A stretch of 64,000 nt of DNA, from positions 1,457,937 to 1,521,936 of the forward strand of contig MU001494.1 in assembly GCA_010093485.1 (NCBI GenBank). The letters run 5' to 3'. Below, piece after piece: positions 44,162-53,217 of the stretch (the first letter of the stretch is position 1; every line of letters begins with the position of its first letter). The translations under genes and the position numbers were made by a program. The notes beneath the pieces were generated by a model. That model saw nothing but the letters and a program-made list of their open reading frames with translations. It was not told the origin of the DNA and searched no databases. This stretch comes from Karstenula rhodostoma CBS 690.94. Lineage: Eukaryota > Ascomycota > Dothideomycetes > Pleosporales > Didymosphaeriaceae.

Positions 44162-45667
44162 GTGGCCACGTCAAGATTCGTATGACGAGTCGACGTGTGC
44201 TAAACTTGTGTAGAAATGTTCAAGAGAGGGATCGCCGGGCCATCAAGGGTAGCTGCCAGTCCTCTGAAGTATGGCGTTGTAAGAAGGCCATCGAGGAGTA
44301 TGGCTCCTCAAGTTCTGGTTCTGGTATAACTCCACAGACGAAGGGTGGGGCTGAGAGACGGGCACCGGATATTATGCCGAAAGCAGGAACATTGGGTATT
44401 GCAGACAGCAGCGATGCGGTTGTACCCAAGCCAGCTCCTCTCGCACCTTCACAGCCGAGGAAAAGGCAGAAGAAGCGCTGCTTGAGATAGTTTTGCATTT
44501 TGATTTTGCCTTGGAGCGTGCACTTGCAAGATACCCCTTGAAACGAGTGTCCAGCAATAGAACAGGGTTGTTGGAGCATTTGCGGTGAGCGTTCGTACTG
44601 CAGTAGGAAAAGAAAACGGAAGGTGGCGACGCCAGTTTGGGTCGATTACTGAGACATGTGTCAACATTCGACGTTAATCACAGTGTTACAGATGTCACCT
44701 GTCATACCCAGCCAAATGTTTTGTGAAACGTCCCCGTACCCGATGCCCAGATATGCACGGTCGATTAACTCATGTAGTGTTCGAGCATTGCGATGTCATT
44801 GCGAGAAAGGAATCTAGAAGCTGGAAACAAAGCAGAGCTATCTTCGTGTCAAACAGCTGCCACGCGTCGTCAAATTAAGCCGCGAAAGCAAAGTGGGGTG
44901 GGTGGAGGTGTTCTCGGGCTCCCTTCGGTCGCGGCCCTAGACGACGGTGCCGTCCACCGCCAGGCTGGCGAGCGAAAATGCAGATGCTGCTCTACAAGCA
45001 CAACGCGTTGCATCGCAGAAATCTAGCTGCCGTCACAAATGTCCTCCAACAGATTCAAAGATATCGATAGCGCCGATTCACTACAAAAGCAAGACATGGG
45101 GTAAGATGGCGCAGGGACGCGAGATCGATGCATGCAGAACAACCTCGCTGCAGAACAGATCGCAAAAAGCTTGTGAGGCGCCCTCGACAAGGGTAGCCGA
45201 TGCGGTGTCCACGTTCCGCAAGAACGAGCGGCCCTGTGCTGGACCAACTTGTGGGCCCTTCGTTCAAAGGGCTGACTCGTTATGGTGGAGGAATGCAGCG
45301 GGCTTTAGGTCGAAATGCCAACGCGTGCTCGCCTCTTATCCTCTTTCTCCTTCTTTGCTTTGTGCTGTATGGCAGACACGTTGTGGGCTCGATATACGAT
45401 TTGGGAGTAAGGCTCGCTAGGCAAGAGTGCAGGTACCCGGGATCGAGAAGCAAGGTCGTACGCGAAGAGTTGAGGCGCTACCTCGGAGTGCGAACGGTGT
45501 GCGTGGAAGGAAGACATTTGGTGAATGGTGGCTGGAGGTCAACCTGGGCGTCGGGTTTGCGTGGAGAAGTTGCTCCTTCCCTTCGTAGTCTCGACCCGCT
45601 CGTTCACTTTCGCCGACGCTCTTGTCAACTTTTTTCAAATCAACTTACCAGAGCCACGCGGCCGGTA
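44162..45667. other. intergenic, no gene recognised
   Basis: About 1.5 kb. Several overlapping frames occur (for example 43912-44490 runs out of the J-protein gene in another frame) with no domain. It probably contains the J-protein 3' UTR and the promoter and leader of the next gene. Confidence 0.45.
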
Positions 45668-47894
45668 ATGGCGCATATGTACTTGGAAGCGCCGTGGTCT
45701 CCGTTGTCTTCGCGCCCTAGGCAGCTGAAACCTGCCAATGCGGCGATACAGTGGGCATGTGGGCGGAGAGGGAGAGCCACGATTGTGGCGGTGGTGCTGT
45801 TCATCGTGGTGCTTGTATTGGCAGGTGCAAGGCGGTCCGAGGCGAGTATTCCTCCCTTGAGCTTCACGTATAGTCGAGTGCTAACCAAGCTTCAAGACGC
45901 TGACCTCGTCTTACCGAAGTATATCATCGAACCTCGATCAATTCTCCACCTGGCCAATGCATCTGCCGCACCTTCCGTCGTCCATCCCGACCTCTCTCCG
46001 CAAACCATCAAGCACTGCGCTCTTACTCGAAGATGGCACGATATCCCACGTGCCGGGCAACCTCCACAAGTCATCGCCGAACTTCCATCTACTTCTGTCC
46101 TCTCTTGGACACGATATCGACTTCTGCAAGACTACCATGTCCGCCATGATCATGAACTATCCGCCTCCCACGATTGTTAACCCGTTTGTGGATCCCTCGA
46201 AGACTTCGGATTGGGAGAAAGCGAAGTTGAAGGGTGTACTTGCGTACCTTGAGAATACGAAGGTGGTCAAGGACAACGATCTTGTAATGCTCGTCGACGG
46301 GAGGGACACCTGGTTCCAGCTGCCCAGCGAACTGATGATCAGGCAATACATGACTGTTGTGGCAGACGCGAACCGGCGGGTGAAGAAGGAGTACGGTATA
46401 GCTTTCGCGCAGACAATCATTTTCGGGGCAAAGAAGACATGCGAAGGAGATGACGTTGCGTGTAGACATATGCCATCGTCTATTTTGCCGCGAGATATAT
46501 ATCATAGTGGGGAGGGGATGGAGGAGGCGGAAGAGCTTGTACCGGCACAATACCTCGACGCGGAGACATTGATGGGGCCAGTCAAAGACCTGAGAGCCAT
46601 TTACCAGACGGCGCTCGTGGTACTCGAGGAAGGCAAAAGCCAATACCGGACGGTGCAGTCAGTTATGAAAACCCTGTTCGGAGAGCAGATGCTGGCGCGA
46701 CACATATATAAGAAAGAGAACAGGGCCATCGCGCTGAAGATATACGACCACATCTCTGGGGCACTCAAAGGTTCCAAGGATGAAGACGATACGAGCAATG
46801 TTACACTACAAGAGAACCATCAGTACGAATTCTCTATCGGTCTGGACTATACGCATGCACTATTCCAGCCTTTGATGGATTGCGCTGAAGACGAACTCCT
46901 AGTCACGCAACGCATCAATGATACCGAAGCCACGCTGAAACATCGTCCACAGATGTTACACATCTCTTCCGACCTACCGTCCGCTTTCGTCAATGCCACA
47001 GGCCCTTTCTGGAGACCCGACGAATTGACCAACGATCCTTCTCCAAATGACAAATCAGCCTACATCGACAAGCTAGAGTACAAATACGGGCTTGATAAGC
47101 TCCCTCGCCGCGATACATCCTGGACCAACGTGTCACTGATCCAAAACACGTACACTGGCGCCATCCCAGCAACCTTCCGCGCGACTCGACGCAGTGATTC
47201 ACCAAGAACCAAGCAGGCTTCCCAAACTCGGGATGGAAATACCGCTGATGAGTACCTCGACAACGCAAACGTAACTTGGACATCACTCTGGTACGCCGGC
47301 TATGAGCGCGCCCTTCTCCGCCGTTACTTCCGCACTCCTCAATCGCCTATGGGCTACCATACCGCAGCGGTCGGAGGCGACCTCCTTTGGGACCAGCGCG
47401 GCGGGCGCGGCGGCGTTTGGACTGCTGATTCTAATCTGTGGCTTCCGTGGGGCGAAGTCGACGGGGTGTGTGGAAGCTACGAACTGATAAGCAACGTCTT
47501 CGGGGATAAAAAAGGCGTGTGGTTTCATGAGGATGAAGAAGGCGGCGGGAAGAAGGGCAGGGAGGAAGAGGAGGCAGAACTGGGGAAATACTATGAAGAG
47601 GAGTGGAAGAAGGACCAGGAGTGGATGCAGAAGATGGAGGAGGAGAGACTAAAGAAAGAGAAGAAAGAAAGGGAGGAGAAGGAACGGGCACAGGCACAGA
47701 GGGAAAGAGAGAAGGAGGAGAAGGAGAGGCAAGAGAGGGAGCGGAAGGCGAAGGCGGAGGCGGACAAAAAGGCAGCGGAAGATGCTGCTGCTGCTGCTGC
47801 CGCCGCCGCTACCGTCGCTGCTGCTTCAACAACCGTTGGAGAGGTCGCAAATGCTGTATTCGAGAACGCTACGCCGACCATTGTGTTGGGGTAG
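45668..47894 (+). CDS. membrane-anchored glycosyltransferase-like protein (type II), about 710 aa
   Basis: The N-terminus lies in one frame (45668 onward: MAHMYLEAPW, then a membrane segment ATIVAVVLFIVVLVLAGA) and the catalytic-looking domain in another, so an intron is required. A model in phase is exon 1 45668-45918 and exon 2 46013-47894 (donor GTATAT, acceptor TCAAG), but the branch point is weak and the junction is uncertain. The domain has DFCKTTMSAMIMNYPPPTIVNPF, then NDLVMLVDGRDTWFQLP (a D-x-x-D core like the acidic motif of sugar-nucleotide enzymes), IIFGAKKTCEGDDVACRHMPSS, and FSIGLDYTHALFQPLMDCAEDELLV. This pattern fits a fungal family of Golgi/ER type II proteins resembling GT25/PLOD transferases. 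The C-terminus is a K/E/R-rich coiled coil and a poly-Ala run. Substrate unknown. Confidence 0.75.
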
Positions 47895-49131
47895 CGTCAA
47901 CAGTAGCACCAAAAACGAAGATGGCGGAGTGCATAGGAAGCTGCCTCCTTGGGCTATCGTTCACAACGGATATGGCGTTTCTCTCTGCTTTCTGATGATA
48001 TCCGGTGGGTTATGAAGCTTAGCATCGATTTAGACCATGTTCGACGTTTTCCTAGGTAGACAGGAGGGTGTCGGCGACCATTTGTTTTCTACTCTTTGCG
48101 GTGTTACGGCGTGGAGACCCTTTCGAGCTTTGATGGTCGGTCGCTGTAATAACGTAAATCTCCCCAGTCTATAATCACGCCATGAAAGTTTCTAGCTTCC
48201 TGAGAACACTGTTCCTATACGGTACGTACTACACGTACCCACAGTTATCACGCCTGAAAGCGAAATCCTGGCGCCAAGTTCAACCGGATTCGTGATGATC
48301 CAATATTGTCTGGAAGGATGGAAGATAACGAGTCAAAAAGGCAATGGACGAACCAATGATCTGATATACCCTTCAAAGTATGTTGTGGTGTTGACCTCCC
48401 CAGACGAAAATAGGTACGCACGCAAGCGCCAGCCCAAGCGGTCGGGCCCGCCGCGAGCCAATCACCCGCGGCATCCCCAGACCACGTCAATGCGGCGGCA
48501 AGCGGAACGGCGAGCATGCAGTTCATGCCTGGGTGTGAAACCGTCTCTTAAGCGCTGGCAGCTGTGGGTTGGATGACGTTTTGCCGGCTAGCCGGTCGGT
48601 ACGAGGGAATTGGTGCAGCGTAGCCGCCAGCTCGCAGCGTGCTCGATGTTGATTAGTAGGACGGCGAATCGCGATGTTTGGATGCACTGTAGACCGGGGA
48701 GATTGCAGGACGAGAGGTTCTCCCAACGTGTAGAGGGGATGTGCTCGTGATGGAGGGAAAAGTGGGAAGGCGATATCGATATTGCCGCGATAGGCAACGG
48801 GGGCGGTTTGGTGTGCTGGTCCGCTGCAAGCCATGGCAACAGCGCAAGACAAGGTAGCGGGCTAATGCGCGCATTCTGTTCGGTGCCGCGCTTACGGGTT
48901 CCTGGGATGGTGCTTTGCGCTGTTGCATAAAGGTCCATTTGCCCCCCCGGGTTGGAAACGTCAAGCGGATCTGGATCCTCTCCAAACACATTCTTTCCCC
49001 AACGTCTTATTCTTTCTTCCGGGCTGTGCCTGTCTTTGTCTTATTCGGTGCTGTGCATCTTTACAATAATCGAAAATCGAAAAATCAAAAATCGAAATAC
49101 CCCAATCTAATTATCAACAACTACCGACAAC
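47895..49131. promoter_or_regulatory. upstream region of the KEX2-repeat precursor gene
   Basis: About 1.24 kb with no supportable gene. The last 70 bp (49061-49131) form an A-rich leader with imperfect repeats of aatcgaaa/aaatcaaaa (about 49068-49098) directly before the ATG, and a T/C-rich tract (about 48990-49045) just upstream. These resemble a TSS-proximal pyrimidine tract and leader. Confidence 0.5.
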
Positions 49132-50079
49132 ATGCACGCCAGTTTCATCCTCCTCATTGCGTCCCTCGCGGCTTCCGCGGTCGCTGCACCTGTGCCAACC
49201 GTATCGCCAGTCGAGAGCCCGGAGCCGCTGATGGTTCGAGAAGTAGAGATCTTGAAGCGCCAGATTCTCGAACGACTAGACGCCATTGTCCAGCGGTCGC
49301 CCCAGCATCGGTATCGCAACACTGGGGTGAACTACAGACGGGAGTCTCAGCAGGACTACGAAGAAGCTATATATGACAAGCGCCAGTCCCCAAAAGGCTA
49401 CGAAGGAACAGTATACGACAAGCGCGATGTTTCTACGGGATACAACCCATCCGCAAACGACAAGCGTGATAGCGGACGTCCTGTATTCGCTCCCTCAGGC
49501 AACGACAAGCGTGATGAATACTCCCAAAGCTATGCGCCCTCAAATGACAAGCGCGGGCACTCTCAATCTTACCAACACTCGAACGACAAGCGCGATGTTT
49601 CTAACGACAACGCATCCGGGGAAAACGACAGGCGTAGCGACCACGGCTTGGGAGTTGGAGTTGCACACGACAAACGTAGCGATCATCCCTTGGGGGTTGG
49701 AGCAGCACATGACAAGAAAAACACCAGAGAATACGAACGACAAGACGCTCGAGAACAAAACGATAGCGAGGAATCGTGGCAGAAGCGCCGTGTCTACGAC
49801 CATGGTGCGGTGAACAAGCGTCGCGTCTATGACCATGGTGCAGTCAACAAGCGCCGTGTCTACGATCATGGTGCAGTCAACAAGCGTGATGCTGAAGACA
49901 CCGACGAGGAAGATATCGATGAGGTCAACAAACGCCGGGTCTACGACCACGGAGCGGTCAACAAACGCCGTGTTTACGATCACGGAGCGGTCAACAAGCG
50001 TCGCGTCTATGACCACGGTGCAGTCAACAAGCGCGATGCTGACAGCGAGTATGTTGCTTTGGAAACTGACGACGAATGA
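49132..50079 (+). CDS. secreted KEX2-processed repeat protein (candidate RiPP or peptide-signal precursor), 315 aa
   Basis: Signal peptide at about residues 1-19 (ASFILLIASLAASAVAA then P). The remainder is cut into short units by dibasic sites: KR42-43, RR69-70, KR83-84, 97-98, 111-112, 126-127, 140-141, 153-154, RR167-168, KR181-182, KK195-196, then KR218-219, 229-230, 240-241, 251-252, 267-268, 278-279, 289-290, 300-301. Residues 219-251 and 268-300 are two blocks of three 11-aa units carrying RVYDHGAVN between KR sites. An acidic spacer (252-267) separates them and an acidic tail (301-315) closes the protein. Upstream units (85-196) are more divergent, 13-15 aa each. Known precedent: fungal KEX2-repeat proteins, including dikaritin precursors such as UstA, and alpha-pheromone precursors. 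Kex2-type cleavage after KR, or after the extra R, would release RVYDHGAVN or VYDHGAVN. Single exon; no tailoring enzyme is seen nearby. Confidence 0.9.
   Translation: MHASFILLIASLAASAVAAPVPTVSPVESPEPLMVREVEILKRQILERLDAIVQRSPQHRYRNTGVNYRRESQQDYEEAIYDKRQSPKGYEGTVYDKRDVSTGYNPSANDKRDSGRPVFAPSGNDKRDEYSQSYAPSNDKRGHSQSYQHSNDKRDVSNDNASGENDRRSDHGLGVGVAHDKRSDHPLGVGAAHDKKNTREYERQDAREQNDSEESWQKRRVYDHGAVNKRRVYDHGAVNKRRVYDHGAVNKRDAEDTDEEDIDEVNKRRVYDHGAVNKRRVYDHGAVNKRRVYDHGAVNKRDADSEYVALETDDE
49786..50031 (+). repeat. six 33-bp coding repeats in two blocks of three
   Basis: Units are 49786-49818, 49819-49851 and 49852-49884, a 48-bp acidic spacer 49885-49932, then 49933-49965, 49966-49998 and 49999-50031. 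Each encodes R-RVYDHGAVN-K. The copies differ at many third positions (codons for R, V, Y, D, H, G, A, V, K) but at no amino acid. A second 48-bp acidic tail (50032-50079) mirrors the spacer, which suggests duplication of a block of three units plus spacer. Confidence 0.95.
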
Positions 50080-50670
50080 AGAACGATGTATGTGTGGAAT
50101 GTATGGATGGGTGCTCTCTATCTCTTCTCCTTAGACTCTCGATCCGTATATAGTCTCAGCATTCATGCCTTTCATACGTGCTCATTAAGTCGAATCTATC
50201 AGTATCAACGCTTAGAAAACAATACTCCGCCGTCCATATCCCAAGCGACATTGTGTGCCGCTGAGGTCACGAGAGTGCAATTTGTTAGTCAGAGAGTCAC
50301 GTCAATGGAACAAATGGATTCTCCTTATAAGCCAGTTCAAAACAGAGATATAGTGGGACAGAACGAGATTCATTCCGCTTACGATGGTTGTCAATGATCG
50401 CCACTGTTTCCACTTGAACAACACCAATGCAGGAAGGCAGGACAGTTTTAGTGATAAGACATAAGATTATTGTAAGCTATCGAGAGTTGAGACAGCGTGA
50501 TGGTAACCATAATCAAGATCATGACTAGGAAGTTAATCTAATAACATGGTTTTGTCAAAATATCATGGAAATCAAGATGCGTCATCGTGGTACAAATCAT
50601 AGCTCATGAATTACATATTACCGCTGCACAACCGCGATCTATATAGAGGTCCTTTTTCACACCATGTCCC
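50080..50670. other. convergent spacer, AT-rich
   Basis: This 591-bp region lies between the precursor gene (+) and the DUF3176 gene (-) and contains both 3' ends. It is AT-rich, and no gene or repeat was recognised. Confidence 0.5.
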
Positions 50671-53217
50671 TTATATCCAGCCTGGAGGGGGCTTCTGCTT
50701 CCTTACAACTGGAGATAGTAAATATCCTGAAATTCGCCAATCCCTGGTAGGAAGCATTCTAACATTCAGTTCCTTTGCCTTGGATCGCGGGGTACCATGC
50801 CCTTGCGATGTTGTGATCTTTCGCTGCATTTCGTCAGGCAGTCCGTAGAGAAGCGTCGCAATGGCCGAGTTTTTCCAAACACCAACACGATCGTTCTCCA
50901 TTGAGGTGCGTATCACAGTTCCCACAAGAAAGATCAACGTCAACACAAGCAGTCCAACAGGAAGAATGAGCCACAGCCAGCGAACTTCAATGTATGACTC
51001 CTCGCTGAAGGACTTTCCGACGGCTATGTCGTTACTCGCTTGCCGCATGATATTCGTCATTACCGTGGCGAGCCTATCCATGCGGGACGTCACGTTGCTA
51101 GCTGCAGACCACGGGTTCTTTGGAAACTCCCGGGACCAGGGAGCTTCGTCCCAGAACATGTACTTTAGGGAGGGTTGTGAAGCGTTGTTGGCGAGTGTTG
51201 TAAATGATGGCAGATAATCATCAAAAATGGTGACGATGTTAACAGCCGTTTGATTAGATAGCCCGTAACTGGAGGTATTGCCCTGGCCATTGATAGCGTG
51301 TGGATCAACCGTGATGTTCTGCAAGTATCGCACTTTCCCTAGTTCGTCTGGATTGTCGGGTTTGATAGTGGTCCATGGATATGGCCCCGAAGTCGTGTTG
51401 ATAAAGCGATCCTGAACAATCTCGGTGTACGAGGCCTCGTAATAGGTGGATTTGATTGTCTTTACGCACCACGATAGGACGCACTCCAACGCTAGCGGTT
51501 TTTTTTGTTCGCGGAAACTCCTCATGATCATTTCTTGGTCTGGTTCCTCGTGGGTTGACACAACCACGAAATTGATGAGTGGGTTTCGAACAGAATCGAA
51601 GTTGATGGAACCGCCCCAGAAAGGTTTTCTGTTAACATTTCCAACAAGTGGTAACGCGCGCGTTGTTAAAATTTCCCCAGAAGGTCGATTTGTAGAGGGA
51701 TCTACTTCGTACCCTAGCATGAGCATAGGGCTTTCGCTGGTTTTATTGAAAAACCACCCACACATGGTTCCGTTCTTGTATGGGACATATTGAGTCGAGT
51801 TCTGGACCCAGTCCAATTTTGCGGGAAGGCAGTCAAAGTCCAGCATATCAACCACGTCCACACACTGGCTGCAGACCCCCAGTGTCTCGTAGGGTTCCCA
51901 GGTACAACTGCTGGTCGGGCAGGATAGCGGTATCTCTGCCTGAGTTCCGTTCCCAACTTGATACTGTGGCACCCCAAAATCGAGGAAGGATTGATCGATT
52001 GCCGCCTTCATGTCCAGGTCTGGGCTCATGACTTCTTGTCCTGACGCAAGGATTTTGACGTTGTTTTGTTCATAGCGCTCCACTCTGGGAATTGAGCTGT
52101 TCTGTATTTGTAGTACTGTTCGCTGGGGGTAGCGAACCACTTGCTGAAAGAAAGGATCCATTGCCATCACAAATATTGTGATAGCTGCACCAAGTGCAGC
52201 AAGTGTCATGCCTTTCGTACGTACTAGAAGCATTAAAGATCCCCAAGGGCCTCTAGATGCATTGTCGAATAACTCAAAGTCCCACATCTTTTTCGAACGG
52301 CCTTGGAACCAACTCCATTTCAACTGACCAACAGCCTCTGAAACTGGAAGCATGAGCGAAGCCGAGGCAACCCTTGAAAGGACGGCAATGTAGGCATTCA
52401 GTGTGATATTCATGGGCCAGTGCTGCGGTAAGGGTTTCCCCTGTAGGAAGAACAACGTAATGATTATTGCACTCATGCACAACGCACTCAGTAGCCAGCT
52501 GATTATTTCGAGAAGCCACCGCTTCACAACGTTGCTGGAAGCGCTATATTTCCATAGCTTTTGCTCAAGACCCTCGGCAAGGTTGGGTGTCGAGCTTTTC
52601 CTGATGGATTCGCCTTTCTCAGCTGTGGCGAGGCGCTCGCTTCCAGGGGATCGTATCGGACTGGGATCAGGATTGAATGGGGCTTCTTGGATCCCAAGCC
52701 CCATATTACTCTTCTTCGTGTGCTCATCATCGTCCACTGGAGTGTTTGGGATCGAAGACCCGCTGGTGTAACTTCTCCTTCCGGGTTCATCGTCGTGTAT
52801 TGTCGTTACTGGCGAAAGAGGAGAGAACGTTACTCGACGAGCTCGCACGCGCGGTCTGTTTTGCGCGTTGGACTGAACGTCGAATCGAAGTGCAGGGCGA
52901 GGGGGTTGAGGCCGGTACCAGCGGTGTGGCGTTTCCAGGCGAAGGACGGGAACTGCTAGGTTTCTTGAGGAAGCAGCAGTCGAGGTGTTTGGCTGGTAAG
53001 AAGGAGGAGCTGCCAAGCTCTCCGAGGAAGTCGCAGGCGATGCAGCTGAACGGTAGGAAGGAGGTGCCGGTGAGGATGTCGTGATGCAGTGGATCGGGTG
53101 ATCTCTCGAATTGAGATCACAGTTGGGACAAATTTGCTCGCGTCCGTTGCCGGTATCCAGGTATATCGGAATTTGCGGATTGCGAGACCAGAATGGAGAT
53201 ATAGGAAGTTTAGACAT
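50671..53217 (-). CDS. DUF3176-family fungal membrane protein, 848 aa
   Basis: Single uninterrupted frame. Seen: a 225-residue S/P-rich cytosolic N-terminus, then a first membrane segment (about 232-255, LLEIISWLLSALCMSAIIITLFFL). The family-typical GKPLPQHWPMNITLNAYIAVLSRVASASLMLPVSEAVGQLKWSWF follows, then FELFDNASRGPWGSL. A second segment (about 329-352, GMTLAALGAAITIFVMAMDPFFQQ) leads to a large N-glycosylated, Cys-containing luminal region (about 355-740, many N-x-S/T). A last membrane segment (about 744-766, WLWLILPVGLLVLTLIFLVGTVI) and a basic tail close the protein. The order fits the fungal DUF3176 family, which is expanded in plant-associated and saprobic ascomycetes; its function is unknown. 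It is convergent with the KEX2-repeat gene. Confidence 0.88.
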   Translation of the reverse strand: MSKLPISPFWSRNPQIPIYLDTGNGREQICPNCDLNSRDHPIHCITTSSPAPPSYRSAASPATSSESLAAPPSYQPNTSTAASSRNLAVPVLRLETPHRWYRPQPPRPALRFDVQSNAQNRPRVRARRVTFSPLSPVTTIHDDEPGRRSYTSGSSIPNTPVDDDEHTKKSNMGLGIQEAPFNPDPSPIRSPGSERLATAEKGESIRKSSTPNLAEGLEQKLWKYSASSNVVKRWLLEIISWLLSALCMSAIIITLFFLQGKPLPQHWPMNITLNAYIAVLSRVASASLMLPVSEAVGQLKWSWFQGRSKKMWDFELFDNASRGPWGSLMLLVRTKGMTLAALGAAITIFVMAMDPFFQQVVRYPQRTVLQIQNSSIPRVERYEQNNVKILASGQEVMSPDLDMKAAIDQSFLDFGVPQYQVGNGTQAEIPLSCPTSSCTWEPYETLGVCSQCVDVVDMLDFDCLPAKLDWVQNSTQYVPYKNGTMCGWFFNKTSESPMLMLGYEVDPSTNRPSGEILTTRALPLVGNVNRKPFWGGSINFDSVRNPLINFVVVSTHEEPDQEMIMRSFREQKKPLALECVLSWCVKTIKSTYYEASYTEIVQDRFINTTSGPYPWTTIKPDNPDELGKVRYLQNITVDPHAINGQGNTSSYGLSNQTAVNIVTIFDDYLPSFTTLANNASQPSLKYMFWDEAPWSREFPKNPWSAASNVTSRMDRLATVMTNIMRQASNDIAVGKSFSEESYIEVRWLWLILPVGLLVLTLIFLVGTVIRTSMENDRVGVWKNSAIATLLYGLPDEMQRKITTSQGHGTPRSKAKELNVRMLPTRDWRISGYLLSPVVRKQKPPPGWI

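Noticed and set aside
43912..44490. 192-codon plus-strand frame
   Set aside because: It overlaps the end of the J-domain gene in another frame and runs into non-coding DNA; it is a shadow frame.
49132..50079. Alpha-mating-pheromone precursor
   Set aside because: The layout (signal peptide, KR-flanked repeats) is shared, but the RVYDHGAVN core lacks the W/C/P/G-type composition of ascomycete alpha-pheromones, and the flanking acidic spacers and divergent units are unlike them.
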